Below, one piece after another: positions 48,800-58,430 of a stretch of DNA of 64,000 bases; position 1 is the stretch's first letter, and every line of letters begins with the position of its first letter. The stretch comes from Cohnella nanjingensis (GTDB lineage: Bacteria > Bacillota > Bacilli > Paenibacillales > Paenibacillaceae). Made by a program: the position numbers and the translations under genes. The stretch spans positions 1 through 64,000 of the forward strand of contig NZ_JACJVP010000029.1 in NCBI RefSeq assembly GCF_014212125.1, written 5' to 3'. A model generated the notes under the pieces. The model had not been told where the DNA came from, made no database searches, and saw nothing but the letters and a program-made list of their open reading frames with translations.

Positions 48800-49429
48800 A
48801 TGCTGACCTTTCAACGATTCACGCTGGGGGCGCTGCAGACGAACGCGTACGTGCTGATCGACGCGGGCCGCACGCGCGCCGTCGTCATCGATCCCGGTAC
48901 GCCGGACGCCACGCTGCTGCGCCGCCTGGAGGGGCTGAAGGTCGAAGCGATCGTGCTGACGCACGCCCACTTCGATCATATCGGCGGGGTGGACGAGCTG
49001 CGCCAGCGCTTCGGCTGCCCGGTCTATCTGCACGCGCTGGAGAAGGATTGGCTCGGCGACGCGGCGAAGAACGGCTCCGCCCGCTGGACGGACGTGACCG
49101 GTCCGGTCGCGACGTCGCCGCCGGATCGGTTCCTCGAGGACGGGCAGCGGCTCGAACTGCTCGGAGAGACGTTCGAAGTGCTGCACACGCCGGGTCACTC
49201 GCCGGGCAGCGTCAGCCTGCGTTGCGGCGACCTGCTGTTCGCGGGCGACGCGCTGTTCCGGCGGTCCGTCGGCCGCACCGATCTGCCGGGCGGCAATCCC
49301 GCCGCGTTGGAGCGGGCGATCCGGGACAAGCTGTACGTCCTTCCGGACGACACGATCGTGCTGCCCGGACACGGGCCGGAGACGACGATCGGCGAAGAGA
49401 AGACGGACAACCCTTATGTCAAAGCTTAA
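48800..49429 (+). CDS. Metallo-beta-lactamase-fold hydrolase (glyoxalase II-like)
   Basis: 209 aa. Metal-binding T-H-A-H-F-D-H at residues 54-60, H-T-P-G-H-S-P-G-S near 135, D in A-G-D-A-L-F, and a late P-G-H-G-P-E-T. The short, compact form resembles glyoxalase II/YqgX-type thioester hydrolases. ATG 48800 with a GGTGG site; 13 nt after the thioredoxin-like gene. Confidence 0.85.
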   Translation: MLTFQRFTLGALQTNAYVLIDAGRTRAVVIDPGTPDATLLRRLEGLKVEAIVLTHAHFDHIGGVDELRQRFGCPVYLHALEKDWLGDAAKNGSARWTDVTGPVATSPPDRFLEDGQRLELLGETFEVLHTPGHSPGSVSLRCGDLLFAGDALFRRSVGRTDLPGGNPAALERAIRDKLYVLPDDTIVLPGHGPETTIGEEKTDNPYVKA

Positions 49430-49445
49430 TAAACGTCTGATGAAT

Positions 49446-49480
49446 GCTCCCCCGCCGGGTTCGGCGGGGGAGCTTTATTT
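49446..49480 (+). terminator. Terminator of the hydrolase operon
   Basis: GCTCCCCCGCC and GGCGGGGGAGC with a 6-nt loop, then TTTATTT. Confidence 0.93.
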
Positions 49481-49509
49481 GCCGGAGCGTGATGGTGGGC
49501 CCGTCGCTG

Positions 49510-49992
49510 TAACGATAGAAAATATCGTTATAGGCGTATAAAGGGCGTGGCGGGTCGCTTTAGCGGTAAAAGTATCGTTAGGGGCAATTGCGATTGGGAC
49601 TGAATAACCGCTAAAGCCGGTTATACACCTCAACTAACCTCAAACCGTGGGAGATACCCGTCGAAACCTGTTATCTCCCCTTAAACGAGCCTCAAACCGT
49701 GGGAGATACCCGCCGAAACCGGTTATCTTCCCTTCAATGAGCCCCAAACCGTGGGAAATACCCGCCGAAACCTGTTATTTCCCCTTAAACGAGCCTCAAA
49801 CCGTGGGAGATACCCGCCGAAACCGGCTATCTGCGCCTCAGTGAGCCTCAAACCGTGGGCGATACCCGCCGAAACCGGCTATCTGCGCCTTCAGTGAGCC
49901 TCAAACCGTGGGTGATACCCGCCGAAACCGGTTAACTCCGCCTCAACGAGCCCCAAACCGTGGGAAATACCCGCCGAAACCGGCTATCACCC
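49510..49992. repeat. Array of about ten hairpin units, 52-bp period in its main part
   Basis: Seven units keyed on CAAACCGTGGG begin at 49641, 49693, 49745, 49797, 49849, 49902 and 49954. Early units pair GGGAGATA with TATCTCCC; the third pairs GGGAAATA with TATTTCCC, a compensated change. Three looser stem-loops precede them, near 49520 (TAACGATA/TATCGTTA), 49570 (same stem with two G-T pairs) and 49614 (ATAACCG/CGGTTAT). It fills the 685-bp gap between the hydrolase terminator and the ECF sigma gene. No ORF with a start signal. Confidence 0.9.
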
Positions 49993-50114
49993 TCGCCCTC
50001 AACTTCCGACCACATCGGCGTTTTATTTTTTTGCGCGAAATGCGTTAGACTGGATACAAAAAGCCGGGCACGTTCGTCTTCCTAATAGCTGCAGCGGAAA
50101 GGAGGCAAATCCCT

Positions 50115-50633
50115 TTGGATCATCCGGAATCCGAAATGTTTCGCCAAGTATTCTATGAACACTATTCGTCCGTGAGGCGCAAGCTTGCCGCCTTGGTGCG
50201 CGATGAAGCGGCCGCCGACGATCTGGCCCAGGAAGTGTTCCTGCGGCTCTACCGCAATCCGCCGGAAGAGTCGGGCGCGATCGGCGCTTGGCTCCATCGG
50301 GTGCTCACGCGGATCGGATATGACTATATGGACAAGAAAGTCAGGGAGCGGCGGCTGCTCGCCAAGCAAGAGACGCTGCTCGATGAGACGCCGAACCCGC
50401 CTTCCGGCGAAGAAGTTCTGCTCCGCCGCCTGGACCAGGAAGAGGTCCGGGAATGGCTTGAGGAGCTGCCGGAGCGGGACAGGCAGGCGCTCATGCTCCG
50501 CTACTCGGGGTACAGCTACGCCGAGATTGCCGAGGAGCTGAACCTGCGTCCGCCCCTGGTCGGGACGCTGCTCCACCGGGCTTCCCTCAAACTCAGACAA
50601 AGCGCGGGCAAACGGCTGGCGCAAACGGAATAA
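50115..50633 (+). CDS. ECF-type RNA polymerase sigma factor
   Basis: 172 aa with only regions 2 (D-D-L-A-Q-E-V-F-L-R-L-Y) and 4 (L-P-E-R-D-R-Q-A-L-M-L-R-Y then Y-A-E-I-A-E-E-L), the ECF class. TTG 50115 follows AAAGGAGG. Followed after 29 nt by a membrane protein that is its probable anti-sigma factor, then an ABC exporter, giving a four-gene operon. The SigX/SigW-like group commonly responds to envelope stress. Confidence 0.88.
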   Translation: MDHPESEMFRQVFYEHYSSVRRKLAALVRDEAAADDLAQEVFLRLYRNPPEESGAIGAWLHRVLTRIGYDYMDKKVRERRLLAKQETLLDETPNPPSGEEVLLRRLDQEEVREWLEELPERDRQALMLRYSGYSYAEIAEELNLRPPLVGTLLHRASLKLRQSAGKRLAQTE

Positions 50634-50662
50634 ATCTCGCATTTCGACAAGGAGGATCTGCC

Positions 50663-51804
50663 ATGACGAACGAATCGCTTCATGCCAGAGAGGAGAAGCA
50701 GCGGACGGACGACGCCTGGGCGAAGTTCCAGTCGCGGTCGGCCGGCGAGCCGATGCACCCGAATTGGGCCGTCTGGTCCGAGGCGGACGCGCTTGTTGCG
50801 AAGAGCCGCCCGCGGGCGGCGACGATCGACGAAGCGTCCGCCTCTGCGCCGCATGCCGAACAGGCGGAAGCGCCCGCAGCGATTCAGCCCCCGGGGCTCG
50901 AGTCGCCGCCGCGCAGATTATCGCGGCCGCCGCGCGGCCGACGCAAATGGGCGGCGCTCGCCGCCGCGGGCGTGCTGTTCGGCGCCCTGCTAGCCACGCC
51001 GGCGGGAGACCGGGCGCTGGCCTCGATTCTGGCGCAATTCCGGATGCAGGACGTGACCGTCGTGAACGAGGACGACCTGCAGCAACTGTTCAATCAGTTC
51101 GTAAGCGACGGACAGACGCGCGAGAGCATCAACCGGTTCGGCAGCTTCGCAAGCACGAACGGAACGATCAGCGGATCGTACGAACCGAAGGAAGCGGCGC
51201 GGCTCCTCGGCTATCCGGGGTTGCCGCAAGGGCTGGAAGCGGAGTTGAGCGGCAGCGGGACCGCGCAGGGCCGGCAATCCGCTTACGTCTCCGCTTCGCA
51301 ACGGGTGACGTTCTCGCTGAATGTGGCGCCAATCAATGAGGCGCTGAAGCGGCTGGGCGCGAAAAAGCTGCTCTCCCCGGCCGTCGACGGCAAGCCGATC
51401 ACGCTGTCGATTCCGGAGGCGGTCTCGTACCGGCTGCCGGGCAAGGGAGCTGCCGAATTGCGGCAGATGAACGTCCCCGTCGTCACCGTCGATCCTTCGA
51501 TCGACGTGAAGCAAGCGCTGGACGCGGTGCTGGACTTCCCGCTCCTGCCGAGCCGGCTCAAACAATCTTTGCAGCAGAGCCGCATCTTGTCGGGCGATAT
51601 CCCGATGCCGGTGTTCGCGGGCCAAGGCGCCGTGCAGCGGGAGATCGGAGGCGTCAAAGTCATCGTACAGAAAGTCGTCTACGGCGATCAGACGCAGTAT
51701 CAAGCGACCTGGGTGAAGGACGGCCAAATGCTCACGTTCGAAGGCGGCCGGGATTACGACACCGAAGAAGCGTTCGACGGCAAGCTGAAGGAGTGGTTGG
51801 GCGC

Positions 51805-51808
<4 letters not shown>
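50663..51808 (+). CDS. Probable anti-sigma factor, single-pass membrane protein
   Basis: 381 aa. A cytoplasmic hydrophilic part (1-95), one membrane helix (about 96-113: W-A-A-L-A-A-A-G-V-L-F-G-A-L-L) and a large outer domain (to 381) resembling DUF4367-type sensor domains. Encoded directly after the ECF sigma factor; position and topology imply that it holds the sigma at the membrane. No zinc-binding anti-sigma motif (HxxxCxxC) is seen, so the class is uncertain. Overlaps the ABC ATPase by ATGA. Confidence 0.7.
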
Positions 51809-52760
<952 letters not shown>

Positions 52761-52764
<4 letters not shown>

Positions 52765-53645
52765 CGGTGATCTTCGGCATGACCTGGCGAGAGATGCTGC
52801 GCAAGCGCGTCGTCTTGCTCACCCTGCTTTTGACGCTTGCCTTTCTGGTCGCCTTCTGGTTTATCGCGCAGACGATCGGATCCGCGGGCAGCATTGCGGG
52901 CCTCGACCCGAACGGCGGGGAGGCGTTGATGGAGCGGTTCGCGCGCGGCGCGTTCCTACTTACGCTCGGGTACTTTTTCGGCGCCTTCGTCGTGGCGTTT
53001 CTGTCGATCTTCAGCTCCTTCTCCGCGATCGCCGGCGAAGCGGAGCAAGGGGTGCTGCAGGCGATGCTCCCCCGGCCCGTGCCCCGCTGGCAGTGGTATC
53101 TGGGCCGGTGGCTCGGTTATGTGACGATGGGCGTGTTGTACGCGTTCTTGCTGTACGTCGCCATTCTTGGCATTACGCAATGGCATGCGTCCGTTCCCCG
53201 CGACGCCGTCTCGCTTGCGGAGGCGTTTCTGCTGTTCGCCATGCCGGTTCCGATCCTCGCGGCCGTCTCGATGCTGGGTTCGGGCTTCCTCTCCGCGCTC
53301 GGCAACGGCGTCTTCATGACGATGCTGTACGGCGCCGGCTGGCTGGGGGGCATGATCGAGAAGCTCGGCGGACAGATGCCGCTCGGCGCCGTCGTCCTGG
53401 CGCCGCTGTCGAAGATTTCCGGCCTGATCGCGCTGGTCATGCCCGTCGACGGGCTGCAGGGCAAGATGCTGGCGGTCTTGTTCGATTACGGCTCTCTCGG
53501 CAGTCTCATGCCGGTGGGAGCCAATCCGATGAACCAATTCGCTTTCGGCCAGGTGCCGTCGGCGTCCTTCGTCGTTTATGCCGGCATCTACGGCCTGGCC
53601 GCGTTAGGGCTCGGCTTATGGCGGTTCGAACGCAAAGACCTCTAG
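52761..53645 (+). CDS. ABC-2 type exporter permease (NosY-like)
   Basis: 294 aa with six hydrophobic segments. E-Q-G-V-L-Q-A-M-L-P-R-P-V-P-R-W-Q-W-Y-L-G-R is the conserved cytoplasmic loop of NosY/ABC-2 permeases. ATG 52761 overlaps the ATPase stop; the long frame upstream is an artefact. Last gene of the ECF operon. Cargo unknown. Confidence 0.85.
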
Positions 53646-53920
53646 CAGTCGGGGGCAAATAGCCTTTTCCATGCTTGCGGGAGGAGGGAGCGGGCTGCGC
53701 TCTAGAGGGAGGCTCCATCTTCCCGGCGAGGCAGGCGACCAATGCGCGATGTTACGGCGGTCATCTAAGGCGCGGCGCGCGGCGGACACAGCGAAGTTTG
53801 TGGGGGATCGTCCGGCGGGCGGGAGTCCGTTACGTCAAGTTTATGGCGGTCATCGTCCGGCACGCGGACTTTAAGGCGCCTGGCGGCGTTCGTCTAACCC
53901 TGTCGCATTTTGGAAATTAA
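53646..53920. other. Intergenic stretch before the Tad pilus operon
   Basis: About 275 bp of high-GC sequence after the exporter operon. GGCGGTCATC occurs twice (near 53757 and 53844) with similar flanks. No ORF with a start signal and no clear terminator for the exporter operon are seen. Confidence 0.4.
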
Positions 53921-53923
53921 TGC

Positions 53924-53952
53924 TTTACAACGCTGGTAGCATCTGCTAATAT
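53924..53952 (+). promoter_or_regulatory. Promoter of the Tad pilus operon
   Basis: TTTACA, 17 nt, TAATAT; predicted transcription start near 53959, leaving a leader of about 105 nt before cpaB. Confidence 0.65.
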
Positions 53953-53992
53953 GGGCCATACCAGCAACTTACATATTTTAGCTACGGCTGCG

Positions 53993-54047
53993 AAGAACGC
54001 AGGCGATAGAGAGCGAACGCTCTCTCCGCTTGCGTTCTTTTTTATTT
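53993..54047 (+). terminator. Terminator/attenuator in the cpaB leader
   Basis: AAGAACGCAGGC pairs with GCTTGCGTTCTT (one G-T pair) around an inner AGAGAGCG/CGCTCTCT hairpin, then TTTTTTATTT. It stands between the promoter and the cpaB ribosome site, so the operon can be expressed only by read-through. A competing small stem CTGCG-AAGAA-CGCAG overlaps its 5' arm. Confidence 0.8.
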
Positions 54048-54065
54048 CCAAGAGGAGGCGATCAG

Positions 54066-54785
54066 GTGAACCGCAAGAGGCAATTGACCATTAGCCTATC
54101 GGCTGCCGTCCTATCCGGACTGCTCGTGTACGGGGTGTATCTGCTGCAGCTGAGGCACATCCGGCTGGAGGAGACGGAGCGCGTCGTCGTGCCGAGACAG
54201 TTCGTGCCGGCGGGGACCGCGCTGGACAGGGGGATGCTCACGACCGTGTCCGTCCCGCGCGGCGCGGTAACGGGCGAGATGTTCACCCGGGTGGAGGAAG
54301 CCGTCGGCCTGGAAGCATACGCGCCGCTCGGCAGCAACGAACCGTTGCTGAAGTGGAAGCTCGACAAGTTCCGTCTGCTTCCCCGGCCGGGAGAGGCGAC
54401 GTTCCAGATTCCGCGGGAGTACGTGAAGTCCGTATCGAACGGCATTCGGGCAGGCGACCGCGTCGTCGTCTACTTGTCCGCGGAGGCGAATGTCTCTCGC
54501 AGGCTCTTCCCCTCCCCCGTCGTCATCGCGGCGGTCAAGACGGCCTCCAATCAGGAGATCGACAATCCGAAGAACTCCAACCTCCTCTCGCTCGCCGAGG
54601 GCGACAAGGAACGGATGTACGCCTCGCGCCGCGATGCGAACGGCAGCATCGACGCCATTAACTTGAACTTGACCGAAGCGCAATGGCTGGAGCTGGACAA
54701 CGCCTGCAAGGGCGGAGCCGCCAAGCTGGTCATCGCGTTCGACGCCTCCACGTTCGACGCGGCCGAAGGGGGGAAGACGCCATGA
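54066..54785 (+). CDS. cpaB: Flp/Tad pilus assembly protein CpaB (SAF domain)
   Basis: 239 aa. One N-terminal helix (about 8-26) and a SAF domain (about 38-95: V-P-A-G-T-A-L-D, L-G-S-N-E-P-L-L), followed by a periplasm-facing-type domain with R-A-G-D-R-V-V-V-Y-L. GTG 54066 follows AGAGGAGG. First gene of a Tad-type pilus operon, overlapping the next gene by ATGA. In Gram-positives it probably anchors the assembly machine. Confidence 0.83.
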   Translation: MNRKRQLTISLSAAVLSGLLVYGVYLLQLRHIRLEETERVVVPRQFVPAGTALDRGMLTTVSVPRGAVTGEMFTRVEEAVGLEAYAPLGSNEPLLKWKLDKFRLLPRPGEATFQIPREYVKSVSNGIRAGDRVVVYLSAEANVSRRLFPSPVVIAAVKTASNQEIDNPKNSNLLSLAEGDKERMYASRRDANGSIDAINLNLTEAQWLELDNACKGGAAKLVIAFDASTFDAAEGGKTP

Positions 54786-55327
54786 GCGCGCGGACCGGTA
54801 CGTTAGTGACCTTCGCCGGTTCGACGCCGAATATCGGCACGTCGCTAGCGGCGTTCGGGACGGCGTTCCGCCTCGCCTCGGTCACCGGCAAGCGGGTGGG
54901 CTTTCTCTGCCTGAACTTGAAGAGCGCCAAGACGCATTTGTACTTGGGGATCGACAAGCCCGAGATCACGCTGGACGGCCTCCGGCCGGAACTGAAGGCG
55001 GGCACGCTGACCGGCGACAAGCTGAGGCAGTATGCGTTTGCGCCGACGCGGCTGAACGGTCTGCACGTCTTGTTCGGCAATCTGGCTCGCGACCAGGCCG
55101 AATACTACGAGCCGGATCAGGTGACGCGCCTGCTAGACGCCTCTCGGGAGGCATTCGATCTGACCGTGGCGGAAGTCAGCGAGAGTTTATGTGGACAAAT
55201 TCCATGTAATTTCTGGTTCTGTTCCCCTGGGATTGATTTTCACATACAATACGATTTTTCGAAGAATGATCTTCTGTTCTTCTTCTGTCAGTTCATCCCA
55301 TACGTCTCCAATTTCTCGAATGAATGA
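54782..55327 (+). pseudogene. TadZ/CpaE-like ATPase, cut by prophage insertion
   Basis: The first about 133 codons (to about 55180) encode a MinD/ParA-like fold: V-T-F-A-G-S-T-P-N-I-G-T-S with a deviant Walker A, and G-K-R-V-G-F-L-C-L-N, as in TadZ proteins that place Tad pili. After E-V-S the reading frame runs into prophage DNA and stops at 55327, giving a 181-aa chimera. The rest of the gene must lie beyond the other prophage end, outside this window. As it stands the product is likely non-functional. Confidence 0.8.
55170..55190. other. Prophage attachment junction
   Basis: Host-like coding GC and codon use stop at about 55180, and the integrase stop codon (minus strand) lies at 55187-55189. 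Serine integrases use very short cores, so the exact crossover cannot be placed without the other junction. Confidence 0.65.
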
Positions 55328-56593
55328 TACGTCAACTGATTCATTGTTTGCTGGTGAACTATCTTTAATCTCTTCTAGACTCTTTTCAGCAGCTTCTTTT
55401 TCCTCTTCTAAATCCTTTATCCGTTTCGCAACGGAAGATGCTTTGACAGCTCCAATCTGGATTGCTTCCATTAGGTTTTCTAGTCCTGAATCCGCTGCCT
55501 TTATTCGCGATTTGAGAGCGTGTATAATTTCCTCATTGTTGTCGCTTTTAGTTCCTAATTGATTTTGTACGTCGTTGTCATCGGATGATATTGTTTTAAT
55601 CTTATGGACGATATAATCTTCAACCTCTATACGCCGATGATAACCCATGGTGCAGCTATACGGCTTGAACTTTTGTGCCTTACAACATATATAGTCTTTG
55701 TAATATACCTTGCCGGTCTTTTTATTCTTGTGCTGCTTAGTTTCGTGTACCACGGATGAACCGCATAGACTACATCGGCATAGGCCCGTTAGCAAGTAAT
55801 CTCCACGCGGAGGGAGACCGTCATTTCTGCGCTTTAACTCTCTTCGTGAGTCTTCCCATGTCTTTGCATCGACGATTGGCTCCGTAGTGCTTTCATACAT
55901 CGTTCCGGAATATAACATTTTCCCTGCATAGGCCGGTCTGCTGATGATTCTTTTAATAATGCTTGCCTCGAATGTATGTGAAGGGTGTTTTTCCTGTGCC
56001 CATCTAGAAAGCTCGCTATAAGAATCACCATCTATAAATCGTCTGAATATCTCTATTACCGTATCTGCTTCATCGGGTACCATCTCCAAGAAGTCGCCGG
56101 ATTCGTGCCACTGGTATCCGAATGGCGCATGCCCTCCATGCCACTTGCCGCCGCGTATTCGTTGCAATTTTCCGCCTACCGTACGTTCCACAATCATATC
56201 GCGTTCGAGCTGCGCGAACACCGCCAGGACACCGATCATGGCCTTCCCTAATGGTGTACTGGTATTGAATGGCTCAGTAGCCGAAACAAAAGATACGCCA
56301 TGCTTTTCGAATACATCCTCCAATAGATAAAGAACGTCTTTCTGCTTCCGAGATAGGCGATCCAGTTTCAGGACGATCGCGACATCAAGCTTCTTTTCCT
56401 CGATATGTCGAATAAGCCTTCTCATACCTGGTCTATCGAGGTTTGTAGCGCTTTCGCCATCATCCATATAGAATGTGTAGTCCACCCATCCCTGAGCCTT
56501 ACAATAGGCTTCTAGGCGTTCACGCTGCATGTCTAAAGAATATCCCTGAACCTGATCTAGTGTACTGACTCGTAAGTAACAGGCTACCCGCAT
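55187..56593 (-). CDS. int: Large serine recombinase (phage integrase)
   Basis: 468 aa. N-terminal resolvase domain with catalytic S10 in Y-L-R-V-S-T-L-D-Q and R residues in L-K-L-D-R-L-S-R; a recombinase domain (about 160-270: G-G-H-A-P-F-G-Y); a zinc ribbon (C-R-C-S-L-C-G...C-C-K-A); and a C-terminal coiled coil (about 360-440). It cuts and joins attP and attB; excision would need a directionality factor, not identified here. It abuts the host junction, as integrases usually do. Confidence 0.93.
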   Translation of the reverse strand: MRVACYLRVSTLDQVQGYSLDMQRERLEAYCKAQGWVDYTFYMDDGESATNLDRPGMRRLIRHIEEKKLDVAIVLKLDRLSRKQKDVLYLLEDVFEKHGVSFVSATEPFNTSTPLGKAMIGVLAVFAQLERDMIVERTVGGKLQRIRGGKWHGGHAPFGYQWHESGDFLEMVPDEADTVIEIFRRFIDGDSYSELSRWAQEKHPSHTFEASIIKRIISRPAYAGKMLYSGTMYESTTEPIVDAKTWEDSRRELKRRNDGLPPRGDYLLTGLCRCSLCGSSVVHETKQHKNKKTGKVYYKDYICCKAQKFKPYSCTMGYHRRIEVEDYIVHKIKTISSDDNDVQNQLGTKSDNNEEIIHALKSRIKAADSGLENLMEAIQIGAVKASSVAKRIKDLEEEKEAAEKSLEEIKDSSPANNESVDVSFIREIGDVWDELTEEEQKIILRKIVLYVKINPRGTEPEITWNLST

Positions 56594-56811
56594 GATATCA
56601 CCTCACTTCCATTCTACGCGGTTTAGTGGGCATAAGAAAACCCCCAAGAGACGAACAGAGGTATTATACAGACCTCAGTTTCAGGAGGAATGAGAAATGT
56701 CGGTCGCCACCCGCAAATCCTTGCTAATAAAGGGCTCAAGGCCTTTTCCTGTCACAAAAACGGTGAGTCGATCGGCACCGCGATAACTACATTTTACGTT
56801 CTTGATACGGG
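56594..56811. other. Intergenic stretch between integrase and lipoprotein
   Basis: Contains a GAGGT/ACCTC stem-loop near 56660-56676 and a 29-codon frame (56697-56786, M-S-V-A-T-R-K-S-L-L) with a good GGAGG site 9 nt upstream. The tiny product is unrecognised and could be chance. No other feature seen. Confidence 0.35.
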
Positions 56812-56838
56812 CAAAAGAAAAGCCCCCGGTTAAGGGGC
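56812..56838 (-). terminator. Terminator of the prophage lipoprotein gene
   Basis: GCCCC/GGGGC hairpin spanning the stop codon, followed on the minus strand by TTTTCTTTT. Confidence 0.75.
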
Positions 56839-57468
56839 CATATTTTTGTATTTTTGAACTTCATTATTCCATTCAACCAAACTGTCATTAGCAAATTTGA
56901 GATAGACTCCGTTATATTTGCTTTCTGGTTGACTCTCCGATCTGCTTAAAGCAGCCAAAACATTTGAAATAGAATTCGTTAACTTTCCATCAAGTTCGGC
57001 TTTGATTGATTCTACAGGAGATGTTGTAGTTGCATCAATATTGATTGCATCCATCCTATTCGATAATCCCTCAAATACCTGTTGAAGTTCCATTCGTTTG
57101 AATACACCAATAGAAAAGTTTTTTGCGTCAAGTGGATCTAAGTGTTCTTTTATCTTGTTGTAAATATCTACTCTATTCTTATAATATTGATCAATTTCTA
57201 AATGCATTTGTTTATTTGTTTCTTCAATATTCTTTTTCTCATTAAAGTCGTCAAACGATTTTTTAGCACGATCATAAAGTGCTTTTGCATCTTTATTCGT
57301 AGGTTCTTCAATCAAGGCGTTGTCAAAACTCTTTAACGCCTCATCAAATTCCTCAAGACGCAGTTGCTCTTTTCCTTGATCCATGTATTTATCGAAGTCA
57401 CTTTTTCCGCACCCGGAAATCAGCACCAAAAATGCCGCTGTCAACAGAACTAGTATCATCTTCTTCAT
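56830..57468 (-). CDS. Prophage lipoprotein with TPR-like helices
   Basis: 212 aa. Signal peptide with lipobox L-I-S-G-C (lipid on C20), then a TPR-like pair (about 28-70: E-E-F-D-E-A-L-K-S-F-D-N-A-L) and a long helical domain. Start at M 57468 (MKKMILVLL); eight more upstream codons lack support. Low GC. Sits in the lysogeny region, so it may be made by the lysogen at the cell surface; superinfection exclusion is a possibility, not shown. Confidence 0.75.
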   Translation of the reverse strand: MKKMILVLLTAAFLVLISGCGKSDFDKYMDQGKEQLRLEEFDEALKSFDNALIEEPTNKDAKALYDRAKKSFDDFNEKKNIEETNKQMHLEIDQYYKNRVDIYNKIKEHLDPLDAKNFSIGVFKRMELQQVFEGLSNRMDAINIDATTTSPVESIKAELDGKLTNSISNVLAALSRSESQPESKYNGVYLKFANDSLVEWNNEVQKYKNMAP

Positions 57469-57612
57469 TAGACAAAAGATCTCCCATCGCATCGATTCTA
57501 AAAACTTATTTGTTTAAAAATATCATAAGAATTCTTAGGTATCCATATTTTTCATGTAGAATCTCCAAAACCGCTTTAGTACGATAAAGGGTAACACCAA
57601 GATAGGCGGTTG

Positions 57613-57942
57613 ATGGAATTGCAGATGATCGGACTCAACATCGATACAAAAGAAATCGAGTATTACCGGTTGAGTGATGTTAATTATGTAAATCTGGTCA
57701 GGTTTAAGAAAAATGCGGATTTATCCCCTGTATACCATACCTCTTATGGTTCATTTACTCCGTTATTGACACTATCGGATCTAGGAAGGGGGCTACGACC
57801 TCACGGATTCGAGTTTATAGATAGGTCGCACTTGATTAATCGGAGGAGGGTAAAGGTTAAAAAGAGGGACCTAAACGTGCTCATAATTCAATTTGTCGAT
57901 TTGTCAATAATTACCGTTTCCCCGAGAGGCCGCATAAAATAG
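57613..57942 (+). CDS. LytTR-type DNA-binding protein (109 aa)
   Basis: Single-domain protein. G-F-E-F-I-D-R-S-H-L-I-N-R-R-R-V near the C-terminus matches the LytTR core (GF-x-R-x-HRS-x-VN). No receiver domain. LytTR proteins bind direct repeats and often respond to peptides or serve host regulation; their presence in a prophage lysogeny module is unusual. Start set at ATG 57613, with AGGCGG close upstream; start uncertain. Confidence 0.65.
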   Translation: MELQMIGLNIDTKEIEYYRLSDVNYVNLVRFKKNADLSPVYHTSYGSFTPLLTLSDLGRGLRPHGFEFIDRSHLINRRRVKVKKRDLNVLIIQFVDLSIITVSPRGRIK

Positions 57943-58116
57943 CATGTCAAGTACAGTTTGACCCCCCTAAACTGTAAGATTATTTCGACATAGATCGACA
58001 TTAATATTTTTTAATCATCTATATACTTACATTATCGACAATTGATGCGCTTCAGACTAATCGATTTCGGTTAGTCTACTCCAGGTCGGGAGGTGAAATT
58101 CCCTCCTAGCCTGTCG

Positions 58117-58332
58117 TCAATGCTCCTTGATATGTTCGTACAGGTCTTCTGCATGAACACCCAAGGTAAGCGCGATCGATACTGCTGTCGAATATCCCAT
58201 CTTGGCATGACCGGTAATATAGTTGGATATTTTCTGTTCGGTTAATCCGGTCTGATCAGCTAGCCATGACTGGGAAACCCCTTTATCTTTTAGCAGTTGA
58301 CGAAGCAGGCAACGACCGGGGGTAACCCGCAT
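58117..58332 (-). CDS. XRE family DNA-binding protein (71 aa)
   Basis: Helix-turn-helix with S-Q-S-W-L-A-D-Q-T-G-L-T-E-Q-K-I-S-N-Y, the Cro/CI fold. ATG 58332 follows AAAGGAG; the longer frame to 58413 would run through the LexA box. Transcribed away from the small ORF at 58431. Likely an accessory regulator of lysogeny. Confidence 0.78.
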   Translation of the reverse strand: MRVTPGRCLLRQLLKDKGVSQSWLADQTGLTEQKISNYITGHAKMGYSTAVSIALTLGVHAEDLYEHIKEH

Positions 58333-58377
58333 CGATGCAGCTCCTTTTGCCAATATGGTAAAATAGGTCTTGTTATG

Positions 58378-58391
58378 CGAACGTTCGTTCG
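58378..58391. promoter_or_regulatory. LexA (SOS) box in the prophage
   Basis: CGAAC-GTTC-GTTCG fits the Firmicute LexA consensus CGAAC-N4-GTTCG exactly. It overlaps a TTGTTA-N16-TATAAA promoter pointing to the small gene at 58431 and lies upstream of the XRE gene at 58332 on the other strand. This would tie prophage functions to DNA damage. Confidence 0.75.
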
Positions 58392-58430
58392 TATAAAATA
58401 AGAACAATGACAAAACAGGACGGTGGAGAC

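Noticed and set aside
53924-53992. Known riboswitch in the cpaB leader
   Set aside because: The GCTGGTA/TACCAGC pairing overlaps the promoter boxes, and no conserved aptamer core was recognised, so only a terminator is claimed.
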